From: Chlorocebus sabaeus
Taxonomy: Eukaryota > Chordata > Mammalia > Primates > Cercopithecidae
Assembly: GCF_047675955.1 (NCBI RefSeq)
Contig: NC_132916.1
Coordinates: 69,805,481 to 69,869,480 of the forward strand
Direction of reading: 5' to 3'
Length of the DNA: 64,000 bases
The translations under genes and the position numbers were made by a program. Positions 46,010 through 58,347 of this stretch are shown here, one piece after another; within the stretch, counting starts at the first letter, position 1, and every line of letters begins with the position of its first letter. The notes under the pieces are model-generated. The model ran no database searches. It had not been told where the DNA came from and saw nothing but the letters and a program-made list of their open reading frames with translations.

Positions 46010-46503
46010 TGATGACTAAATCTATGTGTCAGCTTAACTGGGCCACAGGGTACCAAGATAGTTGGTTCAATATTATTTTGGGTGTGTCTGTGTGGGTGTT
46101 TCTGGATGAGATTAAATTTAAACCAGTATACTTAATAACACAGATTGCCATTCTCCAGCGTAGGTGGGCCTCATCCAATTTGTTGGAGCCCTGAATAGAA
46201 CAAAAGGCTGAGCAAGAGACAAGTCATTCTCTCTCCCTGGCTGTCTTCAATCTAACACATTTGTCTTCTCCTGCTTTTGAACTCAGACTGGAATTTACAC
46301 CACTCTTTCCCCTGATTCTCAGGCTTTCAGAAGCAGACAAGAATTATACCGTGGGCTCTCCTGGGTTTCCTGCTTGCAGATCTTGAGACTTCTCAGCCTC
46401 CACAATCATGTGAATTAATTTCTAATAATGAATCCCTGTGACTCTCAATTTATGTATATAAATCCTACTTGTTCTCTTTGTCTGTAGAACTCTGACTAAT
46501 GCA
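46010..46503 (+). repeat. MLT2-type (ERVL) solo LTR
   Basis: 'tgtgtcagcttaactgggccacagggtaccaagata', 'ggtgtgtctgtgtgggtgtttctggatgagatt', 'gtgggcctcatccaatttg', 'gacttctcagcctccacaatcatgtgaattaattt' and 'gaactctgactaatgca' are ERVL LTR motifs in order. Length is 494 bases. No internal region is attached. Confidence 0.75.
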
Positions 46504-46529
46504 CCTAATATAAGGGAAACTGGAAACAG

Positions 46530-46815
46530 ATGTGTCATAGAAATCAAAAGAAACTGTTTCAAGTAGTAGAGAATGGTCAACTGTGTCTAGTGAAGCAGGA
46601 AGGTAGGAGAGATAAGGCCAGAACTCTGTCTATTGGGTTTGAGTCCCTGGAGATTATTGGTGGACCTTACCAAAAATCCACTGAGTGGTTTAGTGGAGAA
46701 GAAGCTAGATTGGTGTGGGTTGATAAGAGAATGGGAGGGGACAAAGTGAATACAGGGTGTATGTATGTGATTCTTACAGAAAGTTTGACTCTGGAGGGAC
46801 TAAAACTGAAGGGGG
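46530..46815 (-). repeat. L2 fragment
   Basis: 'gagaatggtcaactgtgtctagtg', 'attattggtggaccttacc', 'agattggtgtgggttgataagagaatgggaggggac' corresponds to an internal stretch of the antisense L2 3' region, the same piece seen at 10.56-10.8 kb. The 97-codon plus-strand frame here is incidental. Confidence 0.55.
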
Positions 46816-47240
46816 CAAGATAGTGCAAGTTGGTTATATTTTAAATAGAATAATAATTTAAATAAAATTATTTTTATGAATGAGAGAATGTGGAATATAT
46901 TTGTGCCTCTACTGCATCACTTGTAGCTCTGATGTTGGTTTCTTGGCTTGGATCAAGGAGGGCAGCCTAGGTTGACAGATTGACTGCCTGGATGGCTGTG
47001 CTAAGTATCATAAGGCTGTTTGGCAGCAACACTGCTATCCTTACCTTAGACGGAGGCATTGGAAAACAGGTAAATGAAATAGTGATTTTAAAATGATATA
47101 ATAGTGTTTAGTGGTTAGATTTCACCCAATTGACTTTTAAAAAGGAAAGTCTCATTCACAGAACAAAAATATCTTTAATAAATATGTGTCTGGGAGAATA
47201 GTAGGTACTGTAACAAGCAAAATAAAAGATGATGCTATGT
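46816..47240. other. Unique sequence, no gene recognised
   Basis: Nothing identified. Confidence 0.4.
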
Positions 47241-47241
47241 T

Positions 47242-47540
47242 GGGCCGGGTGCAGTGGCTCATGCCTGTAACCCCAGCACTTTGGGAGGCTGAGGCGGGTG
47301 GATCACAATGTCAGGAGATTGAGACCATCCTGGCTAGCACGGTGAAACCCCGTCTCTACTAAAAATATAAAAAATTAGCCTAGCGTTGTGGCACTCACTT
47401 GTAGTCCCAGCTACTCGGGAGGCTGAGACAGAAGAATCGCTTGAACCTGGAGGTGGAGGTTGCAGTGAGCCAATATCGCACCACTGTACTCCAGCCTGGA
47501 CAGCAGAGTGAGACTCCATCTCGAAGAAAAAAAAAAAAAA
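47242..47540 (+). repeat. AluS-like element, sense
   Basis: Full Alu ('gggccgggtgcagtggctcatgcc' to 'gagtgagactccatctcgaag') with a short A tail. Flanks 'aaaagatgatgctatgtt' and 'aaaagatgataatatatt' form an imperfect target duplication. Confidence 0.94.
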
Positions 47541-47640
47541 GATGATAATATATTATCAAGAACTTATAATGAAGTTAGGGAGTTAAGGCATATATGCACA
47601 ACCAAATTATAATTTAATGCCTAAATAACTGGCATAGGAT

Positions 47641-47994
47641 TGCTACACACTGAATATTTATGTCCCCCTCCAAATTCATTTGCCCAATATGATGGTATTC
47701 AGAGGTGAGGCCGTTGGGAAGTGATTAGGTCAGGAGGGTAGACCTCTCATGAATGGAATTAGTGACTTTATAAAAGAAGCCCAAGGGGGCTTATTCACTC
47801 CTTCCACCTTGTGAGGATACAGTGAGAAGATGGCCATCTATGAACCATGAAGAGGGCCAACCCCACACCCAAAATCTACTATCACCTTGATCTTGGACTT
47901 CCCAGCCTCCAGAACAACAAGAAATAAATTTCTGTTGTTTTTAAACTACCCAGTCTATAGTGTTCCATTATAAAAGTCCAAGTGGACTAAGATA
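47641..47994 (+). repeat. MLT1-type (ERVL-MaLR) solo LTR
   Basis: 'ctgaatatttatgtccccctccaaattcat', 'gtgatggtattcagaggtgaggccgttgggaagtgattaggtcaggagggt', 'tgtgaggatacagtgagaagatggccatctatgaacc', 'cttggacttcccagcctccagaacaacaagaaataaatttctgttgttt' is the MLT1 order. It ends near 'ggactaagata'. Confidence 0.8.
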
Positions 47995-48369
47995 AAATAT
48001 GGAACATTGATCATCATAGAAAGTATACTGGACAGATCCAAGTAATGCTTCCTGGTGGGGAAGTTTCTTTTGAGATACTAGCTAAGCATGCATGCCCTTC
48101 ATACTCAGAGGTATTTTTAACTTTAAGTTTGATAAAAATTATTTTATGTTCACTAGAAAAGCCCATCTAATGTCAAATCATTCTCTCATCAGACTATTAC
48201 ATTCCTACAATTAGTTTTCATTGCTTGGACTTAAGCCCCTTATATAGCTAAATAAATTCCAAATACTCTAAAAGAGGAATGAGGAAACCATCCTATAGAT
48301 GTTTTAAAAGTTACTTTTTTAAACATGTAAAAAATAAAGAAAGAGTATGACTCTTTTTAGAGAAGTCTC
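47995..48369. other. Unique spacer
   Basis: No repeat family or coding frame identified between the MLT1 LTR and the THE1 provirus. Confidence 0.4.
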
Positions 48370-48743
48370 TGATATGATTTGGCTGTGTCCCCACCCAAAT
48401 CTCATCTTGAATTATCGTTCCCATAGTCCTCATGTCTCATGGGAGGGACCTGGTGGGAGGTAATTGAATCATCGAGGTGGTTACCTCTATGCCATTCTTG
48501 TGATAGTGAATGAGTTCTCACGAGATTTGGTGTTTTCATAAGGGGCTTTTCCCTCTTTTGCCCATTGTTCTCCTTGCTGCTGCCATGTGAAGAAGGACAT
48601 GTTTGTTTCTCCTCTCACCATGATTGTAAGATTCCTAAGGCCTCCCCAGTCATGCTGAACTGTGAAACAATTAAACATCTCTCCTTTATAAATTACCAGT
48701 CTCAGGTATGTCTTTATTAGCAGCATGAGAACAAACTAACACA
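48370..48743 (+). repeat. THE1-type 5' LTR (second copy)
   Basis: 374 bases from 'tgatatgatttggctgtgtcc' to 'aaactaacaca'. It has 'ctcctttataaattaccagtctc' and a terminal inverted TG...CA. Confidence 0.9.
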
Positions 48744-50265
48744 GTAAATTGGTACCAGGAGTAGGGTGCTGCTGTAAAGATACCCAAAAATGTGGAGGTG
48801 ACTTTGGAACTGGGTAACAGGCAGAGGTTAAAACAGTTTAGAGGGATCAGAAGAAGACAGGAAAATGTGGGAAAACTTGGAAATTCCTAGAGACTTGTTG
48901 AATGGCTTTGACAAAAATGCTCATAGTGATATGGACAATAAAGTCCAGGCTGAGGTGGTCTCAGATGGAGATGAGGAACCTGTTGGGAACTGGAGTAAAG
49001 GTCACTCTTGCTATGCAAAGAGACTGGAACCATTTTGGCCCTGCCCTAGAGGCAGGGAAGTTTGAACTTGAAATAAATGATTTAGGGTATCTAGCAGAAA
49101 AAAATTCTAAGTGGCAAAGCATTCAAGAGTTGACAGAGCATAAAAGTTTGGAAAATTTGCAGCTTGACAATGCAGTAGAAAAGAAATATCCATTTTCTGA
49201 GAAAAAAATCAAGCTGGCTGCAGAAATTTTCATAAGTAATGAGCAGCCAAGTGTTAATCTCCAAGGGAATGGGAAAAATTTCTCCAGGGCATATTAGAGA
49301 CCTTCATAGCAGCTCCTCCCATGACAGGCCCAGAGGCCTAGGATGGAAAAATGGTTTCATGGTTCAGTTCCAGGGTTCCCCCTGCTGTGTGCAGCCTCGG
49401 GAGCTGATGCCCTGCATCTGAACCACTCCAGCCATGGCTAAAAGGGGCCGAGGTATAGCTAGGGACGTGGCTTCAAAGTGTGCAAGCTACGAGCCTTGGT
49501 AGCTTCCATGTGATTTTGGTTTTGCAGGTGCACAGAAGACAAGAATTAAGGTTTGGGAACCTCTGCCTAGATTTCAGAGGATGTATGAAAATGACTGGAT
49601 GTCCAGGCATAGGTGTACTGCAGGGACAGAGCCCTCATGGAGAACTTCTGCTAGGGAAGTGTTGAAGGGAAATGTGAAGTCAAAGTTCCCACTGGGGAAC
49701 TGCTTAGTGGAGCTGTGAGAAGACGGCATTGTTCTCCTGACCCCAGAATGGTAGCTCCACTGACAACTTGCACCGTGCTCCTGAAAAAGCTACATACATG
49801 CAATGCCAGCCAATGAAAGCAGCCAGGAGCAGGGCTGCACCCTGCAAAGCCACAGTGGCAGAGTTGCCTAAGGCCATATGAGCTCATCTATTGCATCAGC
49901 ATGACCTGGATGTGAGACACGGAATCAAAGTAGATCATTTTGGAGCTTTAAGGTTTGACTGCCCTGCTGGATTTCAGACATGCATGGGGCCTGTAGTCCC
50001 TTTGTTTTGGACAATTTATCCTATTTGAAACTAGTGTATTTACCTAATGGCTATACCCCCGTTGTATCTAGGAAGTAACCTAATGATCACCTAATGACTT
50101 TACAACCTCTTAGGCAGAAGGCACTTGCCTTGTATCGGATGAAACTTTGGACTTGGACTTTTCTGTTAATGCTGGAATGAGTTAAGACATTAGCAGACTG
50201 TTGGGAAGGCATGATTGTGTTTTTAAATGTGAGAACATGAAATTTGGGAGGAGCCGGGAGCTGAA

Positions 50266-50633
50266 TGATATGATTTGGCTGTTTCCCCACCTAAATGTCT
50301 TCTTGAATTATAGTTCCCATAATCCTCACAAGTCATGGAAGGGACCTGGTGGGAGGTAATTGAATCATGGGGCCAGTTACCTCCAGGCTGTTCTCATGAC
50401 AGTGAGTTTTCATGAGATCTGATGGTTTTATAAGGGGCTTTTCCCCATTTTGTTCATTCTTCTTGCTGCCACCATGTGAAGAAGGATGTGTTTGCTTCCC
50501 CTTCCACCATGACTGTAAGTTTCCCGAGGCCTCTCCAGCCATGCTGAACCATGAGTCAATTAAACCTCTTTCCCTTATAAATTACCCAGTCTTGAGTATG
50601 TCTTTATTAGCAGTGTAAGAACAGACTAATACA
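50266..50633 (+). repeat. THE1-type 3' LTR (second copy)
   Basis: 368 bases from 'tgatatgatttggctgtttcc' to 'agactaataca', the partner of the 5' LTR but independently diverged. Confidence 0.9.
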
Positions 50634-52790
50634 ATCTTCTAAGAACTAACTTTTAAGCATCTGTCGGAAGTAGGTAGAGTTAACAAAATATGAAATGTGA
50701 TTAAACAAAATTATTTTCAAGTTAATTAGCAATTCTGTAGAAAGAAAATGGGACAACAAAAGAGTCAACATCTTGGAAGGAAAATGAATGGCCCCAAAGC
50801 CTAAATTTCTGGTCAACAACTGGTTTAGAGTAGAGGAAAGTGTTTATATACATTCACTCATTTCATCCTGTGAGGTATTTTGTTCATTTTACAGCAGAGG
50901 AAAGGATATATGAAGAAGTTCACTATAACTTGTTCAACATCATGTAGCTACATCTTTTGACTAATTGCAGTGTTCTTCTCATGTGCTTTACCCACCTCTC
51001 TATGGAAACACAAGCATCTTAGGCATTTACTGGTTGAGTGATGGAAAGGATCAATTAATTGAATTTTGATTCATAAGCTATTATGGTTTAAGGGTATTCC
51101 CTTTTTACCATGGTTTGAAGGTGGATGGCACTCAAATTTTGGTGTATGATCAACACTTGAGCAAACTGGTAAAATTCAAGCATTTTACCCTATATTACCA
51201 AATTAGTCCTATCTAAAATCTACTCTGGAACAGTAATCAGATTGATTTTGTTATTAACATCTAATGAGATATGTTTTTTGTTTAGGAATTCCCCCCATAT
51301 TTGCAGCCTGACCTATTCCTACTCCACGAAATACCTTCAATCTTAAACCACCAAACATACTTCAAAATATATAAAAACGACATCCTTGGGGCCCCAGAAT
51401 CTTGGACCTGTTGGTGGTGTATTAAAACACCCTCACACCATAGGGAATACGAGCAAATCTGAGAACTACTGAAGCTGACCTGTATGCTAGATTTTGGAAA
51501 AACTTTTTTTTTTTTTTTAAGTTTTCAGGCAACATGATTTAGGATTCTTAACGAGTTAGGTTGCTTCCAGAAAAATATTTGGCTTCATTTTATAGGGGAA
51601 TACACTTCAGTTCATATATAGATGATGTCATCTCACATGAGAGTTCTCTAATTATTAATACATATGTTCTCCCCATTTGTAAGCACTAATGATGTGATAG
51701 TAAAAATCCTGCCAAAATGTTATTATGGACAGAGTAACTTGCCTTCCCAGATGTATTATACATGGCAATATGTTGGGAATTAATATTTCTGGTAAGTTTC
51801 AGCAATAAGAAGGCCTGGATTTCATTCCTGGGAGATTGGGTAAAGAACATTGTACAACTCAATGTGTTAGGGGTAATGCTGCCTGGCTGTAAAAGAAACT
51901 GGATGAAACAAGGAGGATAAATTTTTTTTCCTTTAAAAAAATGTTTCCACAACTCTGTATCTCTAGTACTTATACCCAAATATTCCACTAATTGGAAAAA
52001 AGATATGGAATTTTTCATGTGGTTAGACTTAGAATTAGGGAGCATAAGTGGTATTAGTTGTAGATTTCACAGTAGAGTATAATGTGAAATGGTGTTTCCT
52101 CAGTGCAGGATATTATATTCTCGTCAAGATATTTTTAAACCATCAACCATTCCTCTTCTGGCAGATTTTGTAGTTTGTGTGTCTGCTTACCAGAGATAAA
52201 AACTCCATTTAAGGGATTTCTGTCAATGATATGGTTTTTCTTGTCATGTCAAATGAAACTAGTTTCTTCTCAATTTTTATGCCCATGCTTCAGTGTCCAG
52301 GAAGCTGCTCGTTTATTGGTTCCAGGCAGAGAAAAAAATAAAAAATGTTTTTGATGACTTAGAAGAATTCTTCCCTGGGACCACCAGTCTCAGGATATGC
52401 TTTTGATTCCTATTGTCTGAGAGATTTGAGATTCTCTAACTTGAGCTTCTTTTTTTCCCATTCTAGTCACTTTGAAATGCCCAGTTTTAACAGTGACAAC
52501 CATTCTTTCTTTCCTCCTTCTGAAGTTAGGCTTGTTTCCTTTTCTCTAAGGGTCTGTAATACACCTTCCTCCTGGCTAGGTCTCTCTCACTCCCTAATTT
52601 CTCTAGGTCATTTTCTTCTAACAGACCTTAATGCAGTATTTCCCTGCAACTTTTTCTTTGACTCTCTTCTCTCTTTTCTCGCCCTCTTTAAGGATCTCTT
52701 ATCTCTTGGTTTATCTCTTTACCTCACTTATATGAAGGTGGCTTCCATGGGTATTGTGTTTATTCAAGATATTCCCCTATATTTCCTTAA
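50634..52790. other. Mostly unique sequence
   Basis: A MIR-like core is likely at 50840-50965 ('cattttacagcagaggaaagg', 'gttcaacatcatgtagctac'). A T tract lies at 51507-51520. The frames at 51686-52045 (minus) and 52426-52794 (plus) lack recognisable domains. I call no gene. Confidence 0.4.
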
Positions 52791-52794
52791 ATAA

Positions 52795-55056
52795 AATCTG
52801 CTTAATAGAAATTTTCATTTGCATATAAAGAATAATACAATGAATCTCCACATTCCTATCACCTAGCTTGTCAATATTTTGCCAGTTTCATTTTACATAT
52901 ACCAGATCCAAGTTCAATTACATTAGGAAAGAATATACCATACGCAGAGAGTGCTGTGTATTTTCTAATGAATCACATAATTAGGCACATAATAACTTGT
53001 CATCTTATGTTATTCATGCTAATGTTGATCGTTGGGTTCTGTTTACATAATTCTGATCTATTCATTGTCAAGTTCAACATCAACCTAATGATTTTGGCAC
53101 TCTTTGATAACCCTTATTTAAATCCACTATTTCATTAGGGGTTAAAAATCCTTATTATATTATTTTGTCTTTGTTTACTTGGAATTTTATAAGAATCTTC
53201 CTTGATCAACTGTTTAGTACCATGAAATACAGTTCATACAAGAAAGACAGTATACATATTTGATTTGTTTCCTTTATTTATGAATTTTCAGAATAACTAG
53301 TTGATGCCTTGGCAAACTTCAATACTGAAGAAAGAAATTTTTAATTTTGTTTTATTTTCTGAAGGGGTCCATGTCATTACATTCTCATAATTCTTAAAAA
53401 ATATCTGATATCATTCATTTCTTTGCAGTCATTTTTTTTTTTTTCTTTTGACACGGTCTTATTGTTGCCCAGGCTGGAGTATGGTGGCATGATCACCGCT
53501 CACTGCAGCCTCTATCTCCTGAGCTCAAGCGTTCTTCCCACATCAGTCTCCTGAGTAGCTGGGACTACAGGCATGCACCACTATGCCTGGGTGACTTTTG
53601 TATTTTTTGCAGACAAGGAGTTTTTCCATGTTGCCCAGGCTGGTGTCGAACTCTTGATATCAAGGGATCCACTCACCTTACTTCCCAAAGTATTGAGATT
53701 ACAGTTGTGAGTCACTGTGACCAGCCTTGCAGTCATTTATCTTTATGCTGCTCATATTGTTGAAGATTAGGCTGTGAGATCCTCTCTTAAAATGGGCTTT
53801 TGTGCCCCTTAGACATGATACCATCTGTTTTTGCTAGCTTTCTAGCATCACGGTATATGATGAACAAATCCTGTACAGTTCCTGATCATACCTGGAAGCA
53901 ATGTTTATCAAGGAGTCCTGGTTTCCTTGAAAGAGAATTGGTATTTAAAGACCACAATGTGGGCTGTAGAAGTGTTTCTTTCTACCGAGTCATTACTACT
54001 GCTTTTTCGATGGAAAGAACTAGAAAATACCCTCCTTATTTCCAATTTAAATGTAAGATTACATGATTGCTACTCAAATTCTTGGATTTTATACTTGAAT
54101 CTCTTCTCTTCTTCTAAAAATCTTGAATTCTAATAAAATCAATATAATTAATTATTTTCTTTGTCATGGAAAGCATCTATAATGATTTGAAAATAATTTT
54201 AAAATTTTGTTAACAAGTCTATAAAATCTTTCAAGTTTTGCTGCAGTTATTTTGGTTCTGGAATGTATTCCATTAGAGATTTGCTGTTAAGTTACTATAT
54301 TTTAACTTCATGAGGTAATTTATTTCCCTGTTTGATTGTGCTGTTAAGGTCATATGCAGCAGGTTCATTTTCTTTGGTCTGGTTTTGATTTTTAAAGATC
54401 ACTTTTAAATTATTCTTTAAATTACATAAATTAAAATGTATATGGCTCCAGTCCAAATTATGTATATAAATTCAGAAAAGTTTGCTTTCAGTCTTATCTT
54501 ATCCTCCTTTATGAGAAGTATGGATTTTTTGCTAATTTGATCAGGGGAAAGTAGTTTCTTAGCAAATCAACATCTATATCTGTCTTATCATGAGTGAGGC
54601 TAAATATTGTTTCCTATGTTTAAAGGCCAGTTGAATCAATTTTGCTGTAAACTGTCCATTTATATTTTAAATCTTGCCTCTCGTATTGCTTTTTTAAAAG
54701 AAGTTCTCATTTTTTAAAAGTTCTGCATGTATTAAATGATACTAGTCTTATCTATAAGTTGCCAAAGTACTATATTCAATCTTCCATTTATCGTGAGACA
54801 TTGTTTATGGTGTCTCTTGTCATTCAAAAGTCTTCATGGTTAGATTGTCAGATTTATTAATATTTTAAGTTGCTCCTGGATTTTTAATTAACTGTATTAC
54901 TTACCACTATTGGTTTCATTTTGTTTTACATGGAGATCTCTGATTCGTTTCATTTCTGCATTTCCAATTCAAAATCAATATGCCAAAAAAAAATTTCTTC
55001 TCTTCCCCTTCTCTCTAGACTCACTTTCTTCTATTTACTTCCTTATTTCTATTAAT
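52795..55056 (-). repeat. Ancient L1 3'-end, antisense, interrupted by an Alu
   Basis: Motifs such as 'aggcacataataacttgtcatcttatgttattcatgctaatgttgatcgttgg', 'gagtcctggtttccttgaaagagaattggtatttaaagacc' and 'ttaaaatgtatatggctccagtcc' follow the order of the antisense 3' region of old L1M elements. Divergence is very high, boundaries are uncertain, and no frame survives. Confidence 0.45.
53435..53726 (-). repeat. AluJ-like element, antisense
   Basis: Reverse Alu of old type ('gcccaggctggagtatggtggcatgatcaccgctcactgcagcct', 'gagtcactgtgaccagcc') with many CpG losses. A perfect 12-base duplication TTGCAGTCATTT flanks it (53423-53434 and 53727-53738). Confidence 0.93.
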
Positions 55057-55067
55057 AGTTCCACCTG

Positions 55068-55374
55068 GGTCAGGCGCGGTGGCTCACGCCTATAATCCCA
55101 GCACTTTGGGAGGCCTAGGTGGGCAGATCACGAGATCAGGAAATTCAGACCATCCAGGCTAACACGGTGAAAACCCGTCTCCACTAAATAAAATACAAAA
55201 AATTAGCTGGGTATGGTGGCGGGCACCTGTAGTTCCAGCTACTCAGGAGGCTGAGGAAGGAGAATGGCGTGAACCCAGGAGGCGGAGCTTGCAGTGAGCA
55301 GAGATGGCGCCACTGCACTCCGGCCTGGGCGACAGAGCGAGACTCCGCCTCAAAAAAAAAAAAAAAAAAAAAAA
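55068..55374 (+). repeat. AluY-like element, sense
   Basis: Full Alu with Y features ('agatcaggaaattcagaccatccaggctaacacgg', 'gaatggcgtgaacccaggaggcggagcttgcag') and good CpG retention. The AGTTCCACCTG sequence is duplicated at 55057-55067 and 55375-55385. Confidence 0.95.
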
Positions 55375-55385
55375 AGTTCCACCTG

Positions 55386-56945
55386 ATCTTGTCACTTGGG
55401 TCTAAAATCTCCAAGTCATTCTAGGTTTCTTGCATGCCCTTTTCATTCTCAAATAGATTTCTTAAAAATCTGTTTGTGATCTCATCAGGTAGAGGAGAAT
55501 TCCATTCAACACTGTTAAGATTATAGAAAAAAAGCCATAAAATGCAGACTGAATAGATATTAGATATTAAGCCTATTTTGGCTTAAAAGTACAATAAATC
55601 AAATATAGTAATTACTGGTCATTGATGCCAGTAATATATCCTGGAAGAATATTTTGATTTTTCTTAAGTTTTATAAATTAATTGAACCAATAATTATTAC
55701 ACTTCATTCTCTGAGTGAGCCTTAGAAAAAAATAAATCAATGAGAAATAACTCTCTTTGTAAAGAAAGAGCTTTAGGTAAGATGGACAACCCATGACTGG
55801 TCTGCTTCCAATGAGCAGTTAACTCAGAATGGGGCAACTGAGTAGTTCTAGCTTCTTTGTGCTAACGTCAAACATCCCTTAGAAAAATGGCTCAACAGTC
55901 ACCAAATCATAGTTCAGAGAAGTCATCAGCACCAGACTGCTTAATAGATACATTATTTTGCAGAAGAACACCAAAGGAACAAGATACCTTACACCAAGAA
56001 TAAGTTAACAGAGGTTTGTTGATGGGTGCTGCTTTTGTATTTTTCTCTTTTTCTTATAGTGTCACTCAATAAATAGGCTTACTTAAAAAAAGTGTTTGAT
56101 ATTTTGAAGTTAAGTGTGGAAGGCCTATGGCCAATTCATATATGCTATTGCTTAATTTCTAAAATAAATCCAGGTGTTCAATGTCATTTGGTAACTTTAA
56201 TTTTCAAGGCAAAATAAAGCTTGCAGAGAGCAGATATTAGAATGTTGTTAGTGGTTCATGTAGATGATAAAATTTGTTGTCAACAAGACCAGAATTTCAC
56301 TTTTATGAGTTTTCAACGTAGTTCACACAGTTCTAGGGTTACTGATGCACTAAAAATTATTAGCAGACTTATCAGTGGTTTATCAAGGGAGTGTTAATTT
56401 TTTTTTTCATTTGAAAAGAGCAACTGAAACAGAGTTTTAAATTTTAGTTTAGCATCTTTACATTTAAAAGAAAACTTTTAACAGTTGTCAGCAGTTGCTG
56501 AAAGTGAAGTTGGGTTTAAAGAATGGGAAAAAAGAGAATAGTACTGATAAGACTAGATAACAAACTGCTTAATCACTGATATTTAGGTATAAAGTTAAAA
56601 AATTTTAGACTAAAAAGTTTATAATTTAAAGTGGCCATTGATTCAGAAAACTTATAAAATAAAGAGTTTATTTGTGTAATTTCATAAATAGTGTTAAAAA
56701 ATAAATACCCAAAAGTACAAGGATATAATGTTAATCAAATTATATAGGCACACTACTGATAGTTAGCATTGCTAACTATAGCACTGCCTAGCATTGCCTG
56801 ACTCTCAATTTCTGTTCATTATTCTACTCCAAATAATTTTGTGCCAGGCAATGCTGTAGTAATTTGCACATAATTTGGGGTTGACAAACAAGTGATATGC
56901 ATAGTATCAGTGTTAGTTCTGGCACTACACTGTGATTGATGAGGA
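55386..56945. other. Unique sequence, no gene recognised
   Basis: No family recognised. Includes a 19-base perfect palindrome and a second short stem at 56760-56855, listed among the findings. Confidence 0.4.
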
Positions 56946-56949
56946 ATCG

Positions 56950-58300
56950 GTGACGTGGTTTTTCCAATTGGTGAGGCTAGATACAGGGCTTCTTTTAGTT
57001 GACTGTGTTTTTCACTTTGTTTGTGTGTTATTGTATATCAGACATCAGTTTATACACATTAGTAATACAAATAAAACCAGAGTAGGACATTCATGAGTTA
57101 TATTATTCTTGCATAACTTGCATAACAGAGCTTGGGAAACTTCCCCTATGAAGCAAAAACAGAGTCTAAAAATGGAACTAAAGCACTTTTGCTCCCAGAA
57201 ATTTCTTTTTCCCTCAATATAGCAAATTAGATACCTTGATGACTCTCCTGACTAAAACAGATAAAATATGTTTTGAAAAGCTTCTTAAGTACACTGATGA
57301 AAAGGAAGAAAGATGGAGAGGCAAAAACGAAGTTAAACAAAAATTCTGGGGTCTAAGCAAATGTTAATGCTGGCATTTACTCTGGGGTTATCTGCACTGA
57401 GACCTTGAACTTTCCTTTTGAAGGCTGCACAAGCAAAGGGGATGGATATGAAGACTCAAGAGTATATATGATGGAGAACCTAACAGGAGACTTATTTGAA
57501 GCTGAGACTCCAGATAATTACAGTCTTTACCTTCTTAGTAGTGGAAAGCAAGAAGACTTAACTATTTTTACTCTGATGTGAGCTGGAGGAAAAAATAATC
57601 TCACCTGAGAATTTGTAACGAAATTTAGCCTTAGTGAAGATACATCATCTTGATTCAATCTATCTATGTGGTCTAAAAAACTTCAAGCAGCAAATTAGTT
57701 TGGTCCATGTTTGCAAGTGAGCCCTAGGTTGTGACGCAAGCGGATATAAAACCTCTCTGGAGAAGCTTAACTTCAACCCAGGCCTCAAAGTATTCTCACA
57801 GAAAGAATTCCAAAGAAAATGAACAGGCTCACAGTAGAAAATCCCAAAGCACACGAGGTCCTGTGAGAACAAGTGAGGTAAGACATTAAAACAGACCCGC
57901 AAGTACTTCTGGTATTATCAGAAATTGAATTGTAAATGAAATATGAAATATGGAACTATGGAATATGCCTAAATAAACTGAAAATCAACTTGCCCATTGG
58001 ACAAACAAGAGATTACAAAAAATATCCTACCACCTTGGAAAAATAATCAAATAGAACTTCTAGAAATCAAAAATGTACAAACAAAATTTAAAATTTTATG
58101 GATGAATTAAATAGCAAATTGGATACACTGAAAAGGAACTCAGTGAACTGGAATATAGGTCTGAAAAAATTTGGTATACTGATCCAAAAAAACAAGATGA
58201 AAGAAATGAAGGCAGATTAACTCCTATGCTTATGAAGGATAGGAGTGACTCATATATTCTGTATATAAATATATGTAAAAATCTATAAATCTATATCTGT

Positions 58301-58347
<47 letters not shown>

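Larger units (their letters stand above)
48370..50633 (+). mobile_element. THE1-type (ERVL-MaLR) provirus, second copy
   Basis: Two LTRs (48370-48743, 50266-50633) flank a 1.52-kb internal region homologous to that of 11.7-13.3 kb throughout ('gtaaattggtaccaggagta', 'ggaactgggtaacaggcagagg', 'gatttagggtatctagcagaa', 'aagtaacctaatg'). Flanking pentamers GTCTC and ATCTT agree at 3 of 5 positions, both differences being transitions, so the duplication is decayed or absent. LTRs read like the older THE1C/D-to-MSTA range. Non-coding apart from incidental frames. Confidence 0.92.

Noticed and set aside
47634..47999. Target duplication around the MLT1 LTR
   Set aside because: The flanking bases ('taggat' and 'aaatat') do not match, so no duplication is claimed.
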